Source: Orychophragmus violaceus
Taxonomy: Eukaryota; Streptophyta; Magnoliopsida; Brassicales; Brassicaceae
Assembly: GCA_030180135.1 (NCBI GenBank)
Contig: CM058232.1
Span: 90,198,630 to 90,262,629 of the forward strand
Direction: 5' to 3'
Length of the DNA stretch: 64,000 nucleotides
Both the position numbers and the translations under genes were made by a program. Positions 1 through 11,277 of this stretch are shown piece after piece. Below the pieces are notes generated by a model that was not told the origin of the DNA, ran no database searches, and saw only the letters and a list, made by a program, of their open reading frames with translations. How positions within the stretch are numbered: the first letter of the stretch is position 1; every line of letters starts with the position of its first letter.

Positions 1-670
1 ACACATAAAACAATCGTAACATACTTCATTTACAAAAAACTGATTCTATAAAAATATTCAAATTACTATTACCTAAACAATAATTTATATTAAAATTTAA
101 GCTAAAATATTAAATATATATATATATATATAATTGTCGGATTAAATGATGATTATACCACACCAATTTTATAATTTTATAATTTGAATACTATAAAAAT
201 ACAACTTATTATAAATTAAATTTTATTTATAATTTTTTAATCTAAATATAAAGATATATATATATATATATTTGTATATTATTTTATTACGATACGAATC
301 ATATTAAAGTTTATCATGTGAAATCGTTATTTTAATCCTTTATCTTTATGATATCTCCTCCCAAATAATACACAATTTATTTTTAAAATCTAAATTATTA
401 ATTCAGGTTTTATAATGCTAGTTAAACATTATAAATAAAATTAATTGCATAATTAACATTTAAATTACTGACCGTGTTCTAAAAGCGCATGTCAAAATCT
501 AATTTTAATTATTAAGTTTACAAACAAACGTTTTAATATGTTGACAAATGTTATTTCATACAATTAAATTTTAACTTATCCAAAACATTAACTTTGATCT
601 CATTAGATTTTATATAACAATTTATTCTAGATTCATCCACATGCACACCAACCGGTTACTAATCGTAGCC
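1..670. other. AT-rich intergenic upstream region
   Basis: No coding sequence or recognisable transposon is seen here. The stretch is strongly AT-rich, with short TA dinucleotide runs near 113-132 and 254-271. It lies upstream of the F-box/kelch gene and presumably holds its promoter, but no specific element other than the TATA-like stretch listed separately can be supported. Confidence 0.5.
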
Positions 671-679
671 TATATATAT
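671..679 (+). promoter_or_regulatory. TATA-like box upstream of the F-box/kelch gene
   Basis: TATATATAT lies about 80 bases upstream of the ATG at 756. That is a plausible distance for a plant core promoter with a short 5' leader. The flanking sequence is less AT-rich just downstream, and no other TATA element sits closer to the start. The call rests on position and composition only. Confidence 0.4.
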
Positions 680-755
680 TTACTCACTATTTCAATACCG
701 AAAAACAAAAACAAAAACTTGAGTTTGTGTGTTTCTCATTTGGCTACAGGTTACG

Positions 756-1913
756 ATGCTTTCAGAAAAGACAACGTCCCTGACTACACCGATTCCAGAT
801 GATGTCATCATGGACTGCATAATACCACGTGTCCCTAGATGCAATTATCTAATCCTCTCCCTAGTTTCTAAGAAGTTACGATCTCTCGTTGCGTCGCCTG
901 AGCTATACATGAGGCGATATTTTCTAGGATGCACAGAAGAGTGTGTGTATGTTCTAATAGATGAATACGGACCCGGCATCGCCCACTGGTATACTCTTAA
1001 CCGGAGAATCAAAAGAAACATGCCCCCCAACACGTTTGAAAACCGGTTGGTCCCTATCTTGTCACTCCCGGCTATGCCTGTAATGGGAATCTATGTTCCT
1101 GTGGGTTCCAAGATTTTTGTCATGGGTGGATGTTACGGTTACGATAATGATATTGCCATATGGTCATCGACAGTGTTATGCGTTGACTGTCAAACTCACA
1201 CGGCCCGCCATGTTGCCAATGACATGCCTTGTTTGCTCAAAGAGAAGGACTATAAGGTCGTCGGCGAGAAGATATACATAATCGGAAGGCCTATAAGTGA
1301 CCGGATGTGCAGGAGGCCCAAGATTTTCATGGTTTTTGACTCACGAACAGAAACTTGGGAGCATGGGACTAAATCAATCTCGGAATTGGATCCTAGGTGG
1401 TTTAAAATGTTTTCATGGGAAGGCAAGTTTTTTTTTTTATTAGTATCCAGTATTAATTAATTAATATATCGCTGAAATAACATCTATATATCTCTATTAA
1501 TTACAGCTCAGCTAGGTAACATACCAAAGGAAAGTACATGGGGGACAAATGAGATCATGAATTATTATTTGTGTGATTTTGAATGTGCTTTCGAAGGAGT
1601 ATTCTATTTATATGATGAGGATGAAAATATTGTAAGAACGTATGATCCAAAGCAAGGAGTTTGGGGAGTGGTCAAGGGTCTGGAAAAACTTCCCTCGGAC
1701 TGTGTAGGTTATTACATGGTTATCTGTGGTGAAAATTTGTTATTGTTCTTGGTAACATTAGACTACATTACTGAGAAAAAAGAAGTTTGGTTTGTTGAGA
1801 TTAGAGTTGAAAGGCGCCAAGGAGGAGATATTTGGGGTAAGGTTAAGTGTTGTGATATTGTCCTTGTTGGCTATAATTTTCAAATTAGTCGATCTCTAGT
1901 TGTTACTGTTTGA
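756..1913 (+). CDS. F-box/kelch-repeat protein, two exons
   Basis: This predicted substrate-recognition subunit of an SCF-type E3 ubiquitin ligase is the only likely host gene in the window. I chose the ATG at 756; the open frame extends to a GTG at 729 but that is not a plant start. Exon 1 (756-1422) encodes an F-box at about residues 11-53 (PIPDDVIMDCIIPRVPR...) and the first kelch-type beta strands (VGSKIFVMGG). Exon 2 (1507-1913) carries kelch-like strands (YLYDEDENIVRTYDP) and a C-terminal ERRQGGDIWGKV block that I recognise from Brassicaceae F-box/kelch proteins. The intron 1423-1506 has the donor AAG|GCAAGT and acceptor TTACAG; it is the phase-compatible choice I found and restores one frame of 357 residues, a normal family length. 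Without splicing, the first frame stops at 1460. The family is large, so no gene symbol is given. A decaying paralogue is an alternative. Confidence 0.75.
1423..1506 (+). other. GC-AG intron of the F-box/kelch gene
   Basis: The donor reads AAG|GCAAGT, the classic strong context that compensates for a GC donor, followed by a poly(T) run. The acceptor is TTAATTACAG at 1497-1506. Splicing joins phase 1 to phase 1, making a GCT codon and linking two frames that both carry family sequence. The GT two bases further on (1427) does not give a compatible phase with the acceptors I checked. An RNA read would settle this. Confidence 0.55.
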
Positions 1914-2199
1914 AGATTGGTGATACTTGGAAAATTTTGAAAGATCCATAAACTAACCCATGTATTCGTTTTCTTTTGCTCGTTTGGTCACTTATCATTA
2001 CTTTTGAGGTTATTTTGTTTATGTTTTCCTCTATTCCAAATCTTCTCACTACATTATAATGACAATACAAATTTATAGATTATTATTAATGTGATATACG
2101 TTAACCTAGAATAATAAATCCCAAACTCTAATATTTTGGGTTTCTATGTAACTAGACTTCAAACCAGCTAGCACATTAAGATAACTTATGAAAGACAGA

Positions 2200-2420
2200 C
2201 ATTATAAGACAACATGAGAGTAATTGATGGAAAAATTATGTCCTTTATATCTGTCCTTAATATCCAACAGATTTTTAACGGAAACATAATAGATCGAGGT
2301 CTGTCCGTAATCGTTTGTAACACATCGATAATACCTGACATATATATTCTGTCAGTAATTACTAACGGATTTATGACATAATGTCTATATCCGTTGATAA
2401 TGTTTTTATAAATATCTACA
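2200..2420 (+). repeat. Candidate left terminus and subterminal repeats of CACTA-1
   Basis: The sequence CATTATAAGACAACATGAG at 2200 resembles the plant CACTA terminus CACTACAAGAAAACATG after several C-to-T changes, which is what methylation-driven decay produces. It is followed by short degenerate repeats around gtccgtaat, ctaacgg and atccgttg, as expected of subterminal transposase-binding arrays. The three bases to the left are AGA; no matching duplication was found on the right because that end is not identified. This is an inference from resemblance. Confidence 0.4.
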
Positions 2421-2467
2421 CTTCTCATTCTTAAAACTCAGCACATATCATAAAAGCTTTACAAGCT

Positions 2468-2760
2468 TGATTGAGATTTGTATAAAGAACTACTCTTCTT
2501 TATTGATTTAGAAACTTCTCAAAACTAAATCTCTCAACTCATAAGTTATGCCACAACCTTGGCATCTCCTTATATAGAGATCTCTCGTACCTTTTTCCTT
2601 TTCCTAATAGGAAATACTCCTTATTAGATAACTTCTAATAAATGGAAAACTAACAATTAGATAACTCCTAATTATTTAGACAAGTATTTAGATAACTCCT
2701 AAATATTTCCTTTTTCTTTATTCTTCAAGATAGCTTGATTTACAAGCTTACTCCAACATT
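2468..2760 (-). mobile_element. Probable solo or truncated copia-type LTR
   Basis: Read on the minus strand, the segment begins TGTTGGAGTAAGC at 2760 and ends near 2468 with CTCAATCA. It is directly preceded on that strand by a purine-rich tract (AAGCTTAAGGGGGAGAA, 2761-2777), the arrangement expected of a polypurine tract followed by a 3' LTR. A poly(G) run lies at 2841-2850. No partner LTR, primer site or coding sequence is present, so the remainder of the element was lost or never copied. Confidence 0.4.
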
Positions 2761-2914
2761 CTCCCCCTTAAGCTTGAAATCATTTTCTCCAACATCTCGA
2801 ACTCCAATGAGTTCTCTCATCTCTTAATCTTGAAGCTTATGGGGGGGGGGGATATGGATAAGCTTCACAAGCTTCAAGCCCAAGATATCTCTAACAAGGT
2901 GGTTGAGATAAGAT

Positions 2915-3115
2915 AGGCTCAATAAACAAAGTCCCACATCGGAAGTTTAGACAAAAAGTGTCTAATATATAAGTAATGTCCAACTCTGATTAGTATGAAG
3001 CCTTTTGGAAAGGAAACCAAAACAAATCCATGCAGGCTTTATCTTCGGCCCAAAGTGGACAATATCATACTAATAAGAGAGAGTTGGACATGGGCTAGAA
3101 AAGGCCCAACATATC
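2915..3115. repeat. Dispersed plant repeat with internal inverted repeat
   Basis: The segment starts near aaagtcccacatcgg and ends near ggcccaaca, phrases that I recognise as common in dispersed plant repeats. Arms at 2978-2998 and 3065-3089 form an imperfect inverted repeat (gtccaactct...attagtatga against tcatactaat...agagttggac). No coding potential is seen. It may be a remnant of a small non-autonomous element; the class is not assigned. Confidence 0.35.
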
Positions 3116-3125
3116 ACTCTCTAAA

Positions 3126-4202
3126 CTTAATTGACACCATCGTGGATAGACAAACCAATGGTTGATCCAGAGTCGAAATTACTAGTCGACACGACACATA
3201 GAAAAACTCAATAAATTAGTGTGTAAGCAACCATAAACAAAAACCCTGTAAGTTAAATTTATGTTCTCATTTATAAAATTCTTTTAATATTAGGATTTCT
3301 TTAATATGGCATCACTTGTATTGCAATAGGTTAATACCGGATTACAAGATTTGGTGTCTTCATAGAGAAAACTGGAATATGGTAGTACTAGAAAACATTA
3401 TGGTGATACTACTGAACTTTGTGGTTGAACTAACGAACACTATGGTGCTGAAGCCTTAAAAGAAACTAGAAAGTAAGTAGATTTTCGTGTAAGTACAATT
3501 CAGATGGTGAATTATGTGTATTGGGAAAAATCAGGATGTCAGTGAAGATCGAGATAAGATAGATGAACTTTCTTAGAAATTCATAGATTTTATTTATATA
3601 TTAGACGGAGTTAAGCAGTCATTGTACAAAGGTCGTAATGTTGCCTGGAAAAATCAGGATGTCAGTGAAGATCGAGATAAGATAGATGAACTTTCTTAGA
3701 AATTCATAGATTTTATTTATATAAGATAGATGAACTGACTCCCAGTTGCCTGGAAATATTGGGTTCTTGATAATTTCTCAAATACAAAGCAAAATCATAC
3801 ATCGAAGGTAAATATCAGTTAGATATATTATATGGTATTACTACGAAGCAGACAAATCTCGATTATGTTGACTCTATTCGTTTATTTTGTTGTTTTACAG
3901 AGAGATATCACAGTTCAAATTAACTAAAGGTATGTGATATTTAAAGGGTATTACTTTGAATTTATGTTTGTTATATTGTTTACAAACTTTAATCGAAGCT
4001 GGTGTTTTTGCAGACAACTTTGGGGTTCAGAACTTGAGATCTGTAATAGACACAAGTGATACGGATTTGAAAAGAACAAATGAGTTCCTAAATTTAGCCG
4101 GTGAGTAATTATCTTTCATAATCATCTTTGATTGTTCTCGTTTCTTTTGTAGATTTGTATGGTTTAATTTGAGTGTATGTGGAGTTGTAGTGTTGTTGTA
4201 AG
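3126..4202. other. Non-coding leader region of CACTA-1
   Basis: No reading frame of interest is present between the dispersed repeat and the TNPD-like start. The only structure seen is the partial tandem duplication at 3524-3723. The region probably contains the subterminal and promoter sequence of CACTA-1. Confidence 0.4.
3524..3723. repeat. Partial tandem duplication, 77-bp copies 123 bp apart
   Basis: The block 3524-3600 is repeated at 3647-3723 with no difference seen by eye. It includes ggatgtcagtgaagatcgag. The intervening 46 bases are unique, and a fragment of the block (agatagatgaact) appears again just after the second copy. This looks like a local duplication in the CACTA-1 leader. 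Confidence 0.8.
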
Positions 4203-6834
4203 ATGGATAACACTTGGGTTTGGCATCCAAGGTATGAAAATGTTTCTTCTTTAAATTGCTTTGTGAAGTAAAACTTTTTTGCAGAATTCTATAGAAGTTT
4301 TTAATGTTTGTTGGTTAGAGGGCTAGCCTTGAGTATCAGACAGAAGCAACTAATTTTGTGCATGCATCAACAACAAGTCTGGGTAACCCAAGTGTCATGT
4401 TATGTCCCTGCATATATTGCCGAAATTTGTGTCATTAGACAACATATATAGTGGTAGACAAACTAGTGATTAGGGTCATGGATGAGAAATACAAGAGGAA
4501 ATCGTGTTGGAGAAAGCATGGGGATATTAGAACTGCTGCCATCTGAAGATCCAAGGTCTGAGTTTGAAGCTTTTGATTTGATTAGGACAGCCTTCTTTGA
4601 AGGTGATTCACAGCCAAGTAGCCACAATGAAGATCATAAAGATGATGTTGATAGTGAAGAAGAGTCTGATTTTAGGAAAATGCTGAAACTCCTCTATATC
4701 CTAGTTGCTCTAACTACACCAAGATATCTGCAATCATGGGGTTTTACAGGATTAAAGTAAAGAGTGGTATGTCGGAGGATTATTTATGACTAGCTGCTGA
4801 GAATGGTTCATGAGATTCTTCCTAAGAAAAATGTTCTCACGAGATCTACATATGGGGAGTTCCTGAAGATGTTTGGTTTTGGATACAACATGATTCATAC
4901 ATGCACTAACGACTGTATCCTCTACATGAAGCAGTACGCAGAGATAGAAAGCTGTCCAAGACGCAATCTGTCAAGACGGGAAAGGGATAAGAATACTAGC
5001 CAGGAGAGGAAGGGGATTCCAGCGAAGGTTCTTAGGTACTTTCCTATAAAAGACAGATTCATGAGGATGTTTAGATCCACAAGAGTGTCTATATAGTTGA
5101 GGTGGCATTACAATAATGCAAGTTCAGATGGTACAATGAAGCATCCAGTTGACTCATTACTTGGGCCAATGTGAATGATAAATGGCCTGAGTTTTCTGCT
5201 GAACTAAGAAACCTCCGCCTCGGTCTTTCTACAGATGGGATGAATCCTTTCGCCCTCCGGAACACAAAGTATAGCACATGGCCGGTTTTATTAGTCAACT
5301 ACAACATGCATCCAACATTGTGTATGAAGGCAGAGAACATTATGCTCACCCTTTTGATCCCTGGGCCAACTGCCCCGAGCAATAACATCGACATCTACTT
5401 TGCACCGTGGATAGGTGATCTATAAGACCTGTGGCGTGATGGTATTGGTTTCTATTACTCGTTCATGAGGGAGAATTTCACTCTTAAGGCAATGTTACTA
5501 TGGAGTATAACTGATTATCCATGATTAGGGTCATTGGCAGGATGTAAAGTTAAAGGGAAACAGTTGTGTAATGTGTGTGGGAAGGATACACCCTTTAGAT
5601 GGTTGAAATTCAGTCGTAATAGAAATGGTTTGATAATTCTATAGAGGAAGGAAGTGCAAGTATAGTTCAAATTGGAGTTGAGATTTTTGAGATGCTAATG
5701 GATTTCAGAAATGAGTTTGGTAAATCTATAGACAAAAAGGCAAAAGGAAAAGGAGGGCTAAATGCGAAGATGAGGAGCTGTCAGGTGATGAATATGAAGA
5801 AGACAGTGATAATTGGAGTTGGAAGAAATGGTCCATCCTCTTTGACTTAGCTTACTGGAAGGTATGTACTTTCATTTTAAATTTCTATATACAATCATTT
5901 AATTTGTACATTTGCATATCATTTGTAACTAATCCTTCATCTTTTTGGTAGGATATGCCGGTTCGTCACAACATTGATGTCATGCATATGGAGAAGAAAA
6001 TTTCTGATGGTGTCTTGGCTATGTTGATGCAATCTCCTAAGTTAAAAGATGGGTTGAAAGCAAGGAAAAATCTGCAAAATATGGGGATTAGAAAGAGTTA
6101 GACATTCAAAAAGGAGGGTAGAGAAATTTTATGCCTCCAGCTGCTTTATTGGTTGAGAAAAGATGAAAAAGTGAAGTTTTTCAGGAGATTATGTTTATTC
6201 AAAGCTCCTGATGGTTATTCTTCTAATATCACAAACTGTGTTTTAGTAGATCCTCCTATGATTGGTGGATTGAAGTCCCACGTTCATCATGTGCTTCTCC
6301 CAAACCACCTACCAGTTTCTTTGAGAGGATTTCTACCAAATGGTCCTAGGATTGCAGTGATTAGGCTATGTAGCTTCTTCAAAAGGTTGTGTAAGAGAGT
6401 TGTTGATCCAGAGAAGCTGCTATTACTGGAGGCTGAGTGTGTAGAGACATTTTTCCTCTATCCATGTTTGATATAATGTTCCATCTACCAATACATCTAG
6501 CAAGGGAGGCTCGTTTTGGTGGACCTGTTCACTTCATGTGGATGTACCTTTTGAAAGGTACTCATATTTTTAATTTCGTTATTGTCTTGCTTGTGTTGTT
6601 TGCTACAATTGACTAACATAGTTTCTGCTTCCCTGTTTTAGCTATAGGTACATGAAAACACTTAATGCATATGTGAGGAACTATGCAAGACCAGAAGCAT
6701 GCATGGCTGAAGGGTATGTAGCTGGAGAGAGTATTGCATTCTGCATGGAGTTTCTACAAAGTTCAGTTTCGGTTCAAGAAACAATAAACCGTAATGAAGA
6801 TATTGTATGCTCTGACCGCATATTTGAAGCCGCC
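4203..6834 (+). pseudogene. TNPD-like (tnp2 family) CACTA transposase, N-terminal and central part
   Basis: The sequence starts with MDNTWVWHPR at 4203, then a probable intron (donor agg|tatgaa near 4230). Next comes the transposase-associated domain signature CPCIYCRN near 4410-4433. The tnp2 core follows in several frames: a block at 4803-5096 with YNMIHTCTNDCILYMKQYAE and IPAKVLRYFPIKDR, then LRLGLSTDGMNPFAL...WPVLLVNYNMHP and LLIPGP at 5171-5425, then DVMHMEK near 5981. Further on are a segment at 6241-6476 (GGLKSHVHHVLLPNHLPVSLRG) and YMKTLNAYVRNYARPEACM near 6652. These are the successive conserved blocks of plant CACTA transposases. Stops and frameshifts separate nearly every block. 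The frame is cut at 6834 by the 22.5-kb Ty3 element and resumes at 29324. Confidence 0.85.
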
Positions 6835-7236
6835 TGTTGGATATGGGTTTAGCACCCATCCATAAACCCATTAGAAATCTTATTAAATCGACAATGTCCT
6901 TTCGGCCCAAGAAGACAAGCCCGTTAAGAAGTCAACAGCCCAAGGAGGAGTCAGCGCTCAAGTGCTATAAATAGGACCCTTCACTCTTCATTTTAGACAC
7001 ATTGTAACTTGCGAGAGGCCGAGTTACTTCTATAAAGCTCCGACCTCAAGCATTGCTTAGTGAGCACGTCATTCGACGGACTCACACCTCGTACCATCCT
7101 ATTCATAGCTCGGCTCCGGCCATAAGATCAATAAAGATTCATTTAGACATCACTTTATGTTTGTATTCCACCTCGGAGTTCAAATATTTGAGATCGTAGC
7201 CCGTAATATTGACTAGGTCGAATTTCCTTAACAACA
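6835..7236 (+). repeat. 5' LTR of the Tat-like Ty3 element
   Basis: It begins TGTTGGATATGGG and ends CTTAACAACA, a TG...CA LTR of 402 bp. A clear TATA box (CTATAAATAG, 6965-6974) is followed by an AATAAAG polyadenylation-type signal near 7128, which marks the probable R region. The matching 3' LTR is at 28923-29323. Confidence 0.92.
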
Positions 7237-7238
7237 AT

Positions 7239-7256
7239 TGGCGCCGTCTGTGGGGA
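7239..7256 (+). promoter_or_regulatory. Primer binding site of the Tat-like element
   Basis: TGGCGCCGTCTGTGGGGA starts two bases after the 5' LTR. The TGG start is what pairs with the CCA end of a tRNA. It shares TGGCGCCG with the tRNA-Asp-type sites of the Athila-like elements in this window but differs after that, so the exact primer tRNA is not assigned. Confidence 0.75.
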
Positions 7257-7292
7257 CCGATAAACTTCTTTACGATATAAGACGAAGCCGAG

Positions 7293-9611
7293 ATGACAGA
7301 ACCATCGTTAATAGATAACGACCCAAAGTCGCCTGAGAAAACCCGAAGCCCGCTCGTCCCAAGCTCGAAATCACCAATTTCGCCAGCTAACGCTGGGACC
7401 AGCCAAACCAGGGCAGCCGACACACGTAGGGACGGAGCACGTTCAAACGATCAAAACAAAAATGTCTCCTCTCTCATAAGAATTTTAATGGCCCAGGTTG
7501 ACGAGTTGACCAGAGATAACAATGCTCGTCTCGACGCACTAACAAGCAATCAAGACTCATGTAGGGAACGGATCAACTACCTGCAGACTACATGTTTCCA
7601 AACATCTCAAGCAACCGAAAATCCTACCCCACGGCTCCCAAGGGTCTTGTTCGGGAAAACACCACCTATGAATACCAAATCTAGAAGGCGACCAACCATT
7701 CACCTAGAACTGCCACCGACCGTACACATCCAAAGTCAGATCGAGGGTAGCAGAAATAGTGAGCTCGAATCACTTAAGATCCAACTGGATAACATGACGT
7801 CGAAAGTTCACAAAGCAACCAACTCAGCCCCCGAAATAGATAGGGTCTTGAAGGAAACCCAAAACACACCATTCACGAGTAAGATAATGGGTTCGTCCCA
7901 TCGAGATAGTAAAGGCCGGCAGGATCCGCGGCCGTACATGACGGCCTTTACTATTGCGATGGGACGAACCCATTTCTCGCCAAAAGAACGCGACGCCGGC
8001 TTCTGGCAGTTGTTTGTCGAAAATTTGAGCGGTGCCGCCCTCAACTGGTTCTCGCGGCTGGAAGCTCACTCCATCGACAACTACCATCAGTTGACGACCA
8101 CTTTCCTGAAACATTACTCCATGGTCATCCAGGAAGGAGCCTCTAGCACCGACCTCTGGGCTGTAAGCCAAGGGCAAAAGAACTCCTCAAATCCTAAATC
8201 GACAGGTTCAAAGTTATCGTCTCAAAGATCACGGTAACGGATAACGAAGGACTCCCAACATTGCGAAATGGGCTTTGGTACGAATCGTATTTTCGTGACG
8301 AGCTGACCATAAACAAGCCACGGACCCTCGAGGACTGAGCGGCCGTCTTCCTTGAGATAGAACAAGAGAAGGATCTACTCGCCAAGAAATTCGCCTCAGT
8401 CAAGAAAGGCAAAGATACAGCCCCCTGATAATCCTGACGACAAGGGAAAGAAATCCACGACGTGCTACGTTGGTGAGCAGCAGCAGCAGACAAGTCAACA
8501 AACATTCCAACAACCAGGACGCAATCAAGCGAGCCACCAGCAAGGTCGACCATGGTATAAATACGTACGGTTCGACGACCAGGAAAAAACCTTCTGTAAC
8601 TTCCACCAGCGCTCCGGACACATCACCGCGGAATGTCGGCATCTCCAAAACCTCCTATTCGGCGAATATTAAAAAGGGGAACATAACCAACCGCAACCCC
8701 CCGTCGGCACCCCCGGAAATCGAGAAACACCGCGACAACCCAAGAACGAAGGAGAATGGTTCAAGCTAATCCAGGAGGAAAAGGGAAGGCAGATAAGCCA
8801 ACAGAAAACGGAGCAGAGCGACTTTGACACAGAACTGCCAAAGCGAGCCCGCGACGATGAAGAAGAGGACACACCAACTGTCAGTAAGCGGATCAACATG
8901 ATCATGGGGTGACTCCCCACCGGCAACGACTCGGTAAGATCGATAACGGCCTATAGCCAAAAAACCAACGCACGTCAACAATGGAGTAGGAGCGTCCCCG
9001 ATGATCTGAAACCAGGAACTGAGATCACCTTCAGCACGGAGGACGAAGAGGGTCTCGACAAGCCGCACAACGACCCGCTTGTCGTTGAACTCCAAATTGG
9101 CGACTGTGAAGTCACCAAGGTTCTAATCGACACATGAAGCTCTATCGACCTCATATTCGAAGAGATTCTACAGAGGATGGAACTCCGCGATTACAAGATG
9201 AAGCGTTCGGATAAATCCCTCACTGGATTCGCCGGAGAAACGACCACGGCAGTCGGGACCATCAAGCTAACAGTGCACGTCGGGCGCCTGACCAAGTTCG
9301 TAAAATTCGTCGTCATAGACCGACCCGCAATCTACAACGTGATCTTGGGAACCCCTTGGATCCACTCTATGAAAGCAGTACCTTCAACATACCACCAATG
9401 CATAAAAGTCCCAACACCGGGAGGAATATTCACCCTCCGCGGCAGCCAGAGGATTTCAAGGTATTGCTTTACGGTGGAGCGCAGAGTGCGACAAGCATCT
9501 TGCTTAATATCCGAACAAGCGATCACCACCTCGCACCAAGACGAAGAAAGACAAAATCCGCACCTCGACAAAGGTATGGCGAGCACCACACCCACAAGTA
9601 AAACATCCTAA
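7293..9611 (+). pseudogene. gag-protease region of the Tat-like element, broken
   Basis: The start is MTEPSLIDND at 7293. Residues about 215-295 form a retrotransposon gag domain (DPRPYMTAFTIAMGRTHF, LFVENLSGAALNWFSRLEAH, FLKHYSMVIQEGASSTDLW). The frame shifts near 8190 and continues as gag (YESYFRDELT...) with a nucleocapsid-like FHQRSGHITAECRHL near 8599-8650. The protease frame runs through 9177-9611, with LIDT at 9123-9134, the conserved YNVILGTPWIHSMKAVPS and a typical C-terminal block. The catalytic Asp-Thr-Gly is interrupted: the Gly codon at 9135 is TGA. Together with the frameshifts this makes the product non-functional. The part of gag just before DPRPY is replaced by an inverted copy of downstream sequence, listed separately. 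Confidence 0.8.
7887..7973. repeat. Near-perfect 32-bp inverted repeat inside gag
   Basis: Arms 7887-7918 and 7942-7973 match at 30 of 32 positions, separated by a 23-base loop containing ggatccgcggccg. The right arm encodes normal gag sequence (TAFTIAMGRTH). The left arm is its inverted copy and occupies the position where gag sequence unrelated to the arm would be expected. Confidence 0.93.
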
Positions 9612-10140
9612 TTCTACTCATCCCATATCTAGATATATATGCTAGTAACCGAGCTACGGCTCAAAGTATGTAAAAAAAAAGAACTACCCTTGGCTTGATC
9701 TCCTTTCGAGGAGTACGTAGGCAACCTATGTAAGGTGCAGCCGCCCCTATGTTTTTCAATTTTTTTTAAAGAATATATTCGTGAACTTTCATATAACTTA
9801 GCCGCTTAACAACTAACAATAGACATTCTGGCCAAATGATCGATCCAATAAACACGTGTCCCATGCACAGTGACATTGCGTCACGTCGTCGTTTTTACGA
9901 CATGTAACCTGTGGCCAGACCCGCACGAGTCCTTAGAAAAAGTTGTGTAAGTCGAACCTCCTCCGCATAACTATGTTCAAGGGCTCCACAGGATAAGTCG
10001 AGCACTTACTCGCACCTAGATAACATAGCAGATGACGAGGTAAGCCGAGCCCAAGCTCACACTCACAAAATTCTGTATATAAATGGGCGAGCTTTGTTTC
10101 GATCCGAGAAAATCAAAAACAGGATAAGCCTAGCACGTAC
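9612..10140. other. Non-coding segment after gag-pro of the Tat-like element
   Basis: No conserved coding sequence is seen. A phrase near 9690-9740 (cttggcttgatc...gtacgtaggcaacc) resembles a motif that recurs downstream of coding sequence in plant Tat-like elements. The expected reverse transcriptase is absent. The right edge is the CGTAC target duplication of the next insertion. Confidence 0.5.
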
Positions 10141-11277
10141 TGATAGGTGTCAAGTTTTATCCCTATTCTACTGCAAGTGCACAGTTATGTGTATGTAGTA
10201 CTTAGGGTATCGAATCCACAAGGACTCACGGTCACACGATAGATTATAAGTAATCGAATTAAGCTAAGCGAATCAGATTTCAAAACACTAAACAAGACAG
10301 CAAGTAAACGAATGAAGTGAGGTGAAAGTAAGCAATTAATGAAGGCGTCAGGTTTCAGGAAGTTCTCAGGAAATCAGGACTATAGGCAATCAATCAACCA
10401 GGATCAAATTAAGAACTGTTCTAGAACTAGAATCACAAAATCATAACAGACCAACTTTCGTTGTGAATATTATCTATGTCTAACAACCTAACAAGCCAAA
10501 TTTCGTTGCGAATCCTAGAGTTCTAAACAAGCATTAATCTCAGGTTCTTTCGTTCCCAATTCTCCTAAGCCAGATTTCTTTGCGAATAGTTAAATTGCTC
10601 ATCTAGGTTCTTTCTAGTTAATTAATCAACTTTCGTTGCATAAATCAACCTAACAACAATAATCTAAGTGGCCAATTCAGATCAAGCAATAAGAACAACC
10701 CTAGACGAAGAACTGGAAATATATGAATCCTTACAGATTGATCAACCTATAATTCTATGAAATCCCTAATGAGAATCCCTAAACCTAACAGGTAAACTAC
10801 TCAGATATGACAATCGTAACAAAACACATGATGAATAGAATACTGAATATCATAAAACAGAATAAGAAACAGGAGTTCGAAATCTTCTCTCTGTCGAGTA
10901 TCTGATCAGCCCCTAAAACTCTCTGAATGTAAAATAAAGCGTAGCCTAAACAATGGCTTAAAACCCTAATATATAAGTCTAAACACGTTTTTGGGCCTTT
11001 TTGCAAATATGAGAAGTTTCTGGGCAAAAACTGTAATTTCAGGATTTTTGTGCGCAGAACCCTGAAATCACCCTGCGTCTACCATGCACATACTGCGTCG
11101 ATCGACGCAGTGCAAAAACGCAGCCAGTGAACTCTGTGAGATCTCTAAATAGTGCAGAATTGACCCAAATGCTTCCAAAACATCCAATTAGGCTCCAAAT
11201 GTCCTAAAAACACATAGAAAGACTCGATAACAAAGAAATATACCATGGTCAAAAGTCCTAAAAACCATGATATATCA
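10141..11277 (-). repeat. 3' LTR of the small Athila-like element
   Basis: This 1137-bp terminal repeat is bounded by TGATAGG and TATATCA on the plus strand. It contains an 18-bp perfect palindrome CTGCGTCGATCGACGCAG at 11093-11110. It pairs with 11710-12872. Confidence 0.88.

Noticed and set aside
729..755. GTG start for the F-box protein
   Set aside because: Plant genes rarely start at GTG, and the ATG at 756 directly precedes family-type sequence.
7808..8177. Minus-strand frames across gag with plausible-looking sequence
   Set aside because: They mirror gag because of the 32-bp inverted repeat, which gives similar peptides on both strands.
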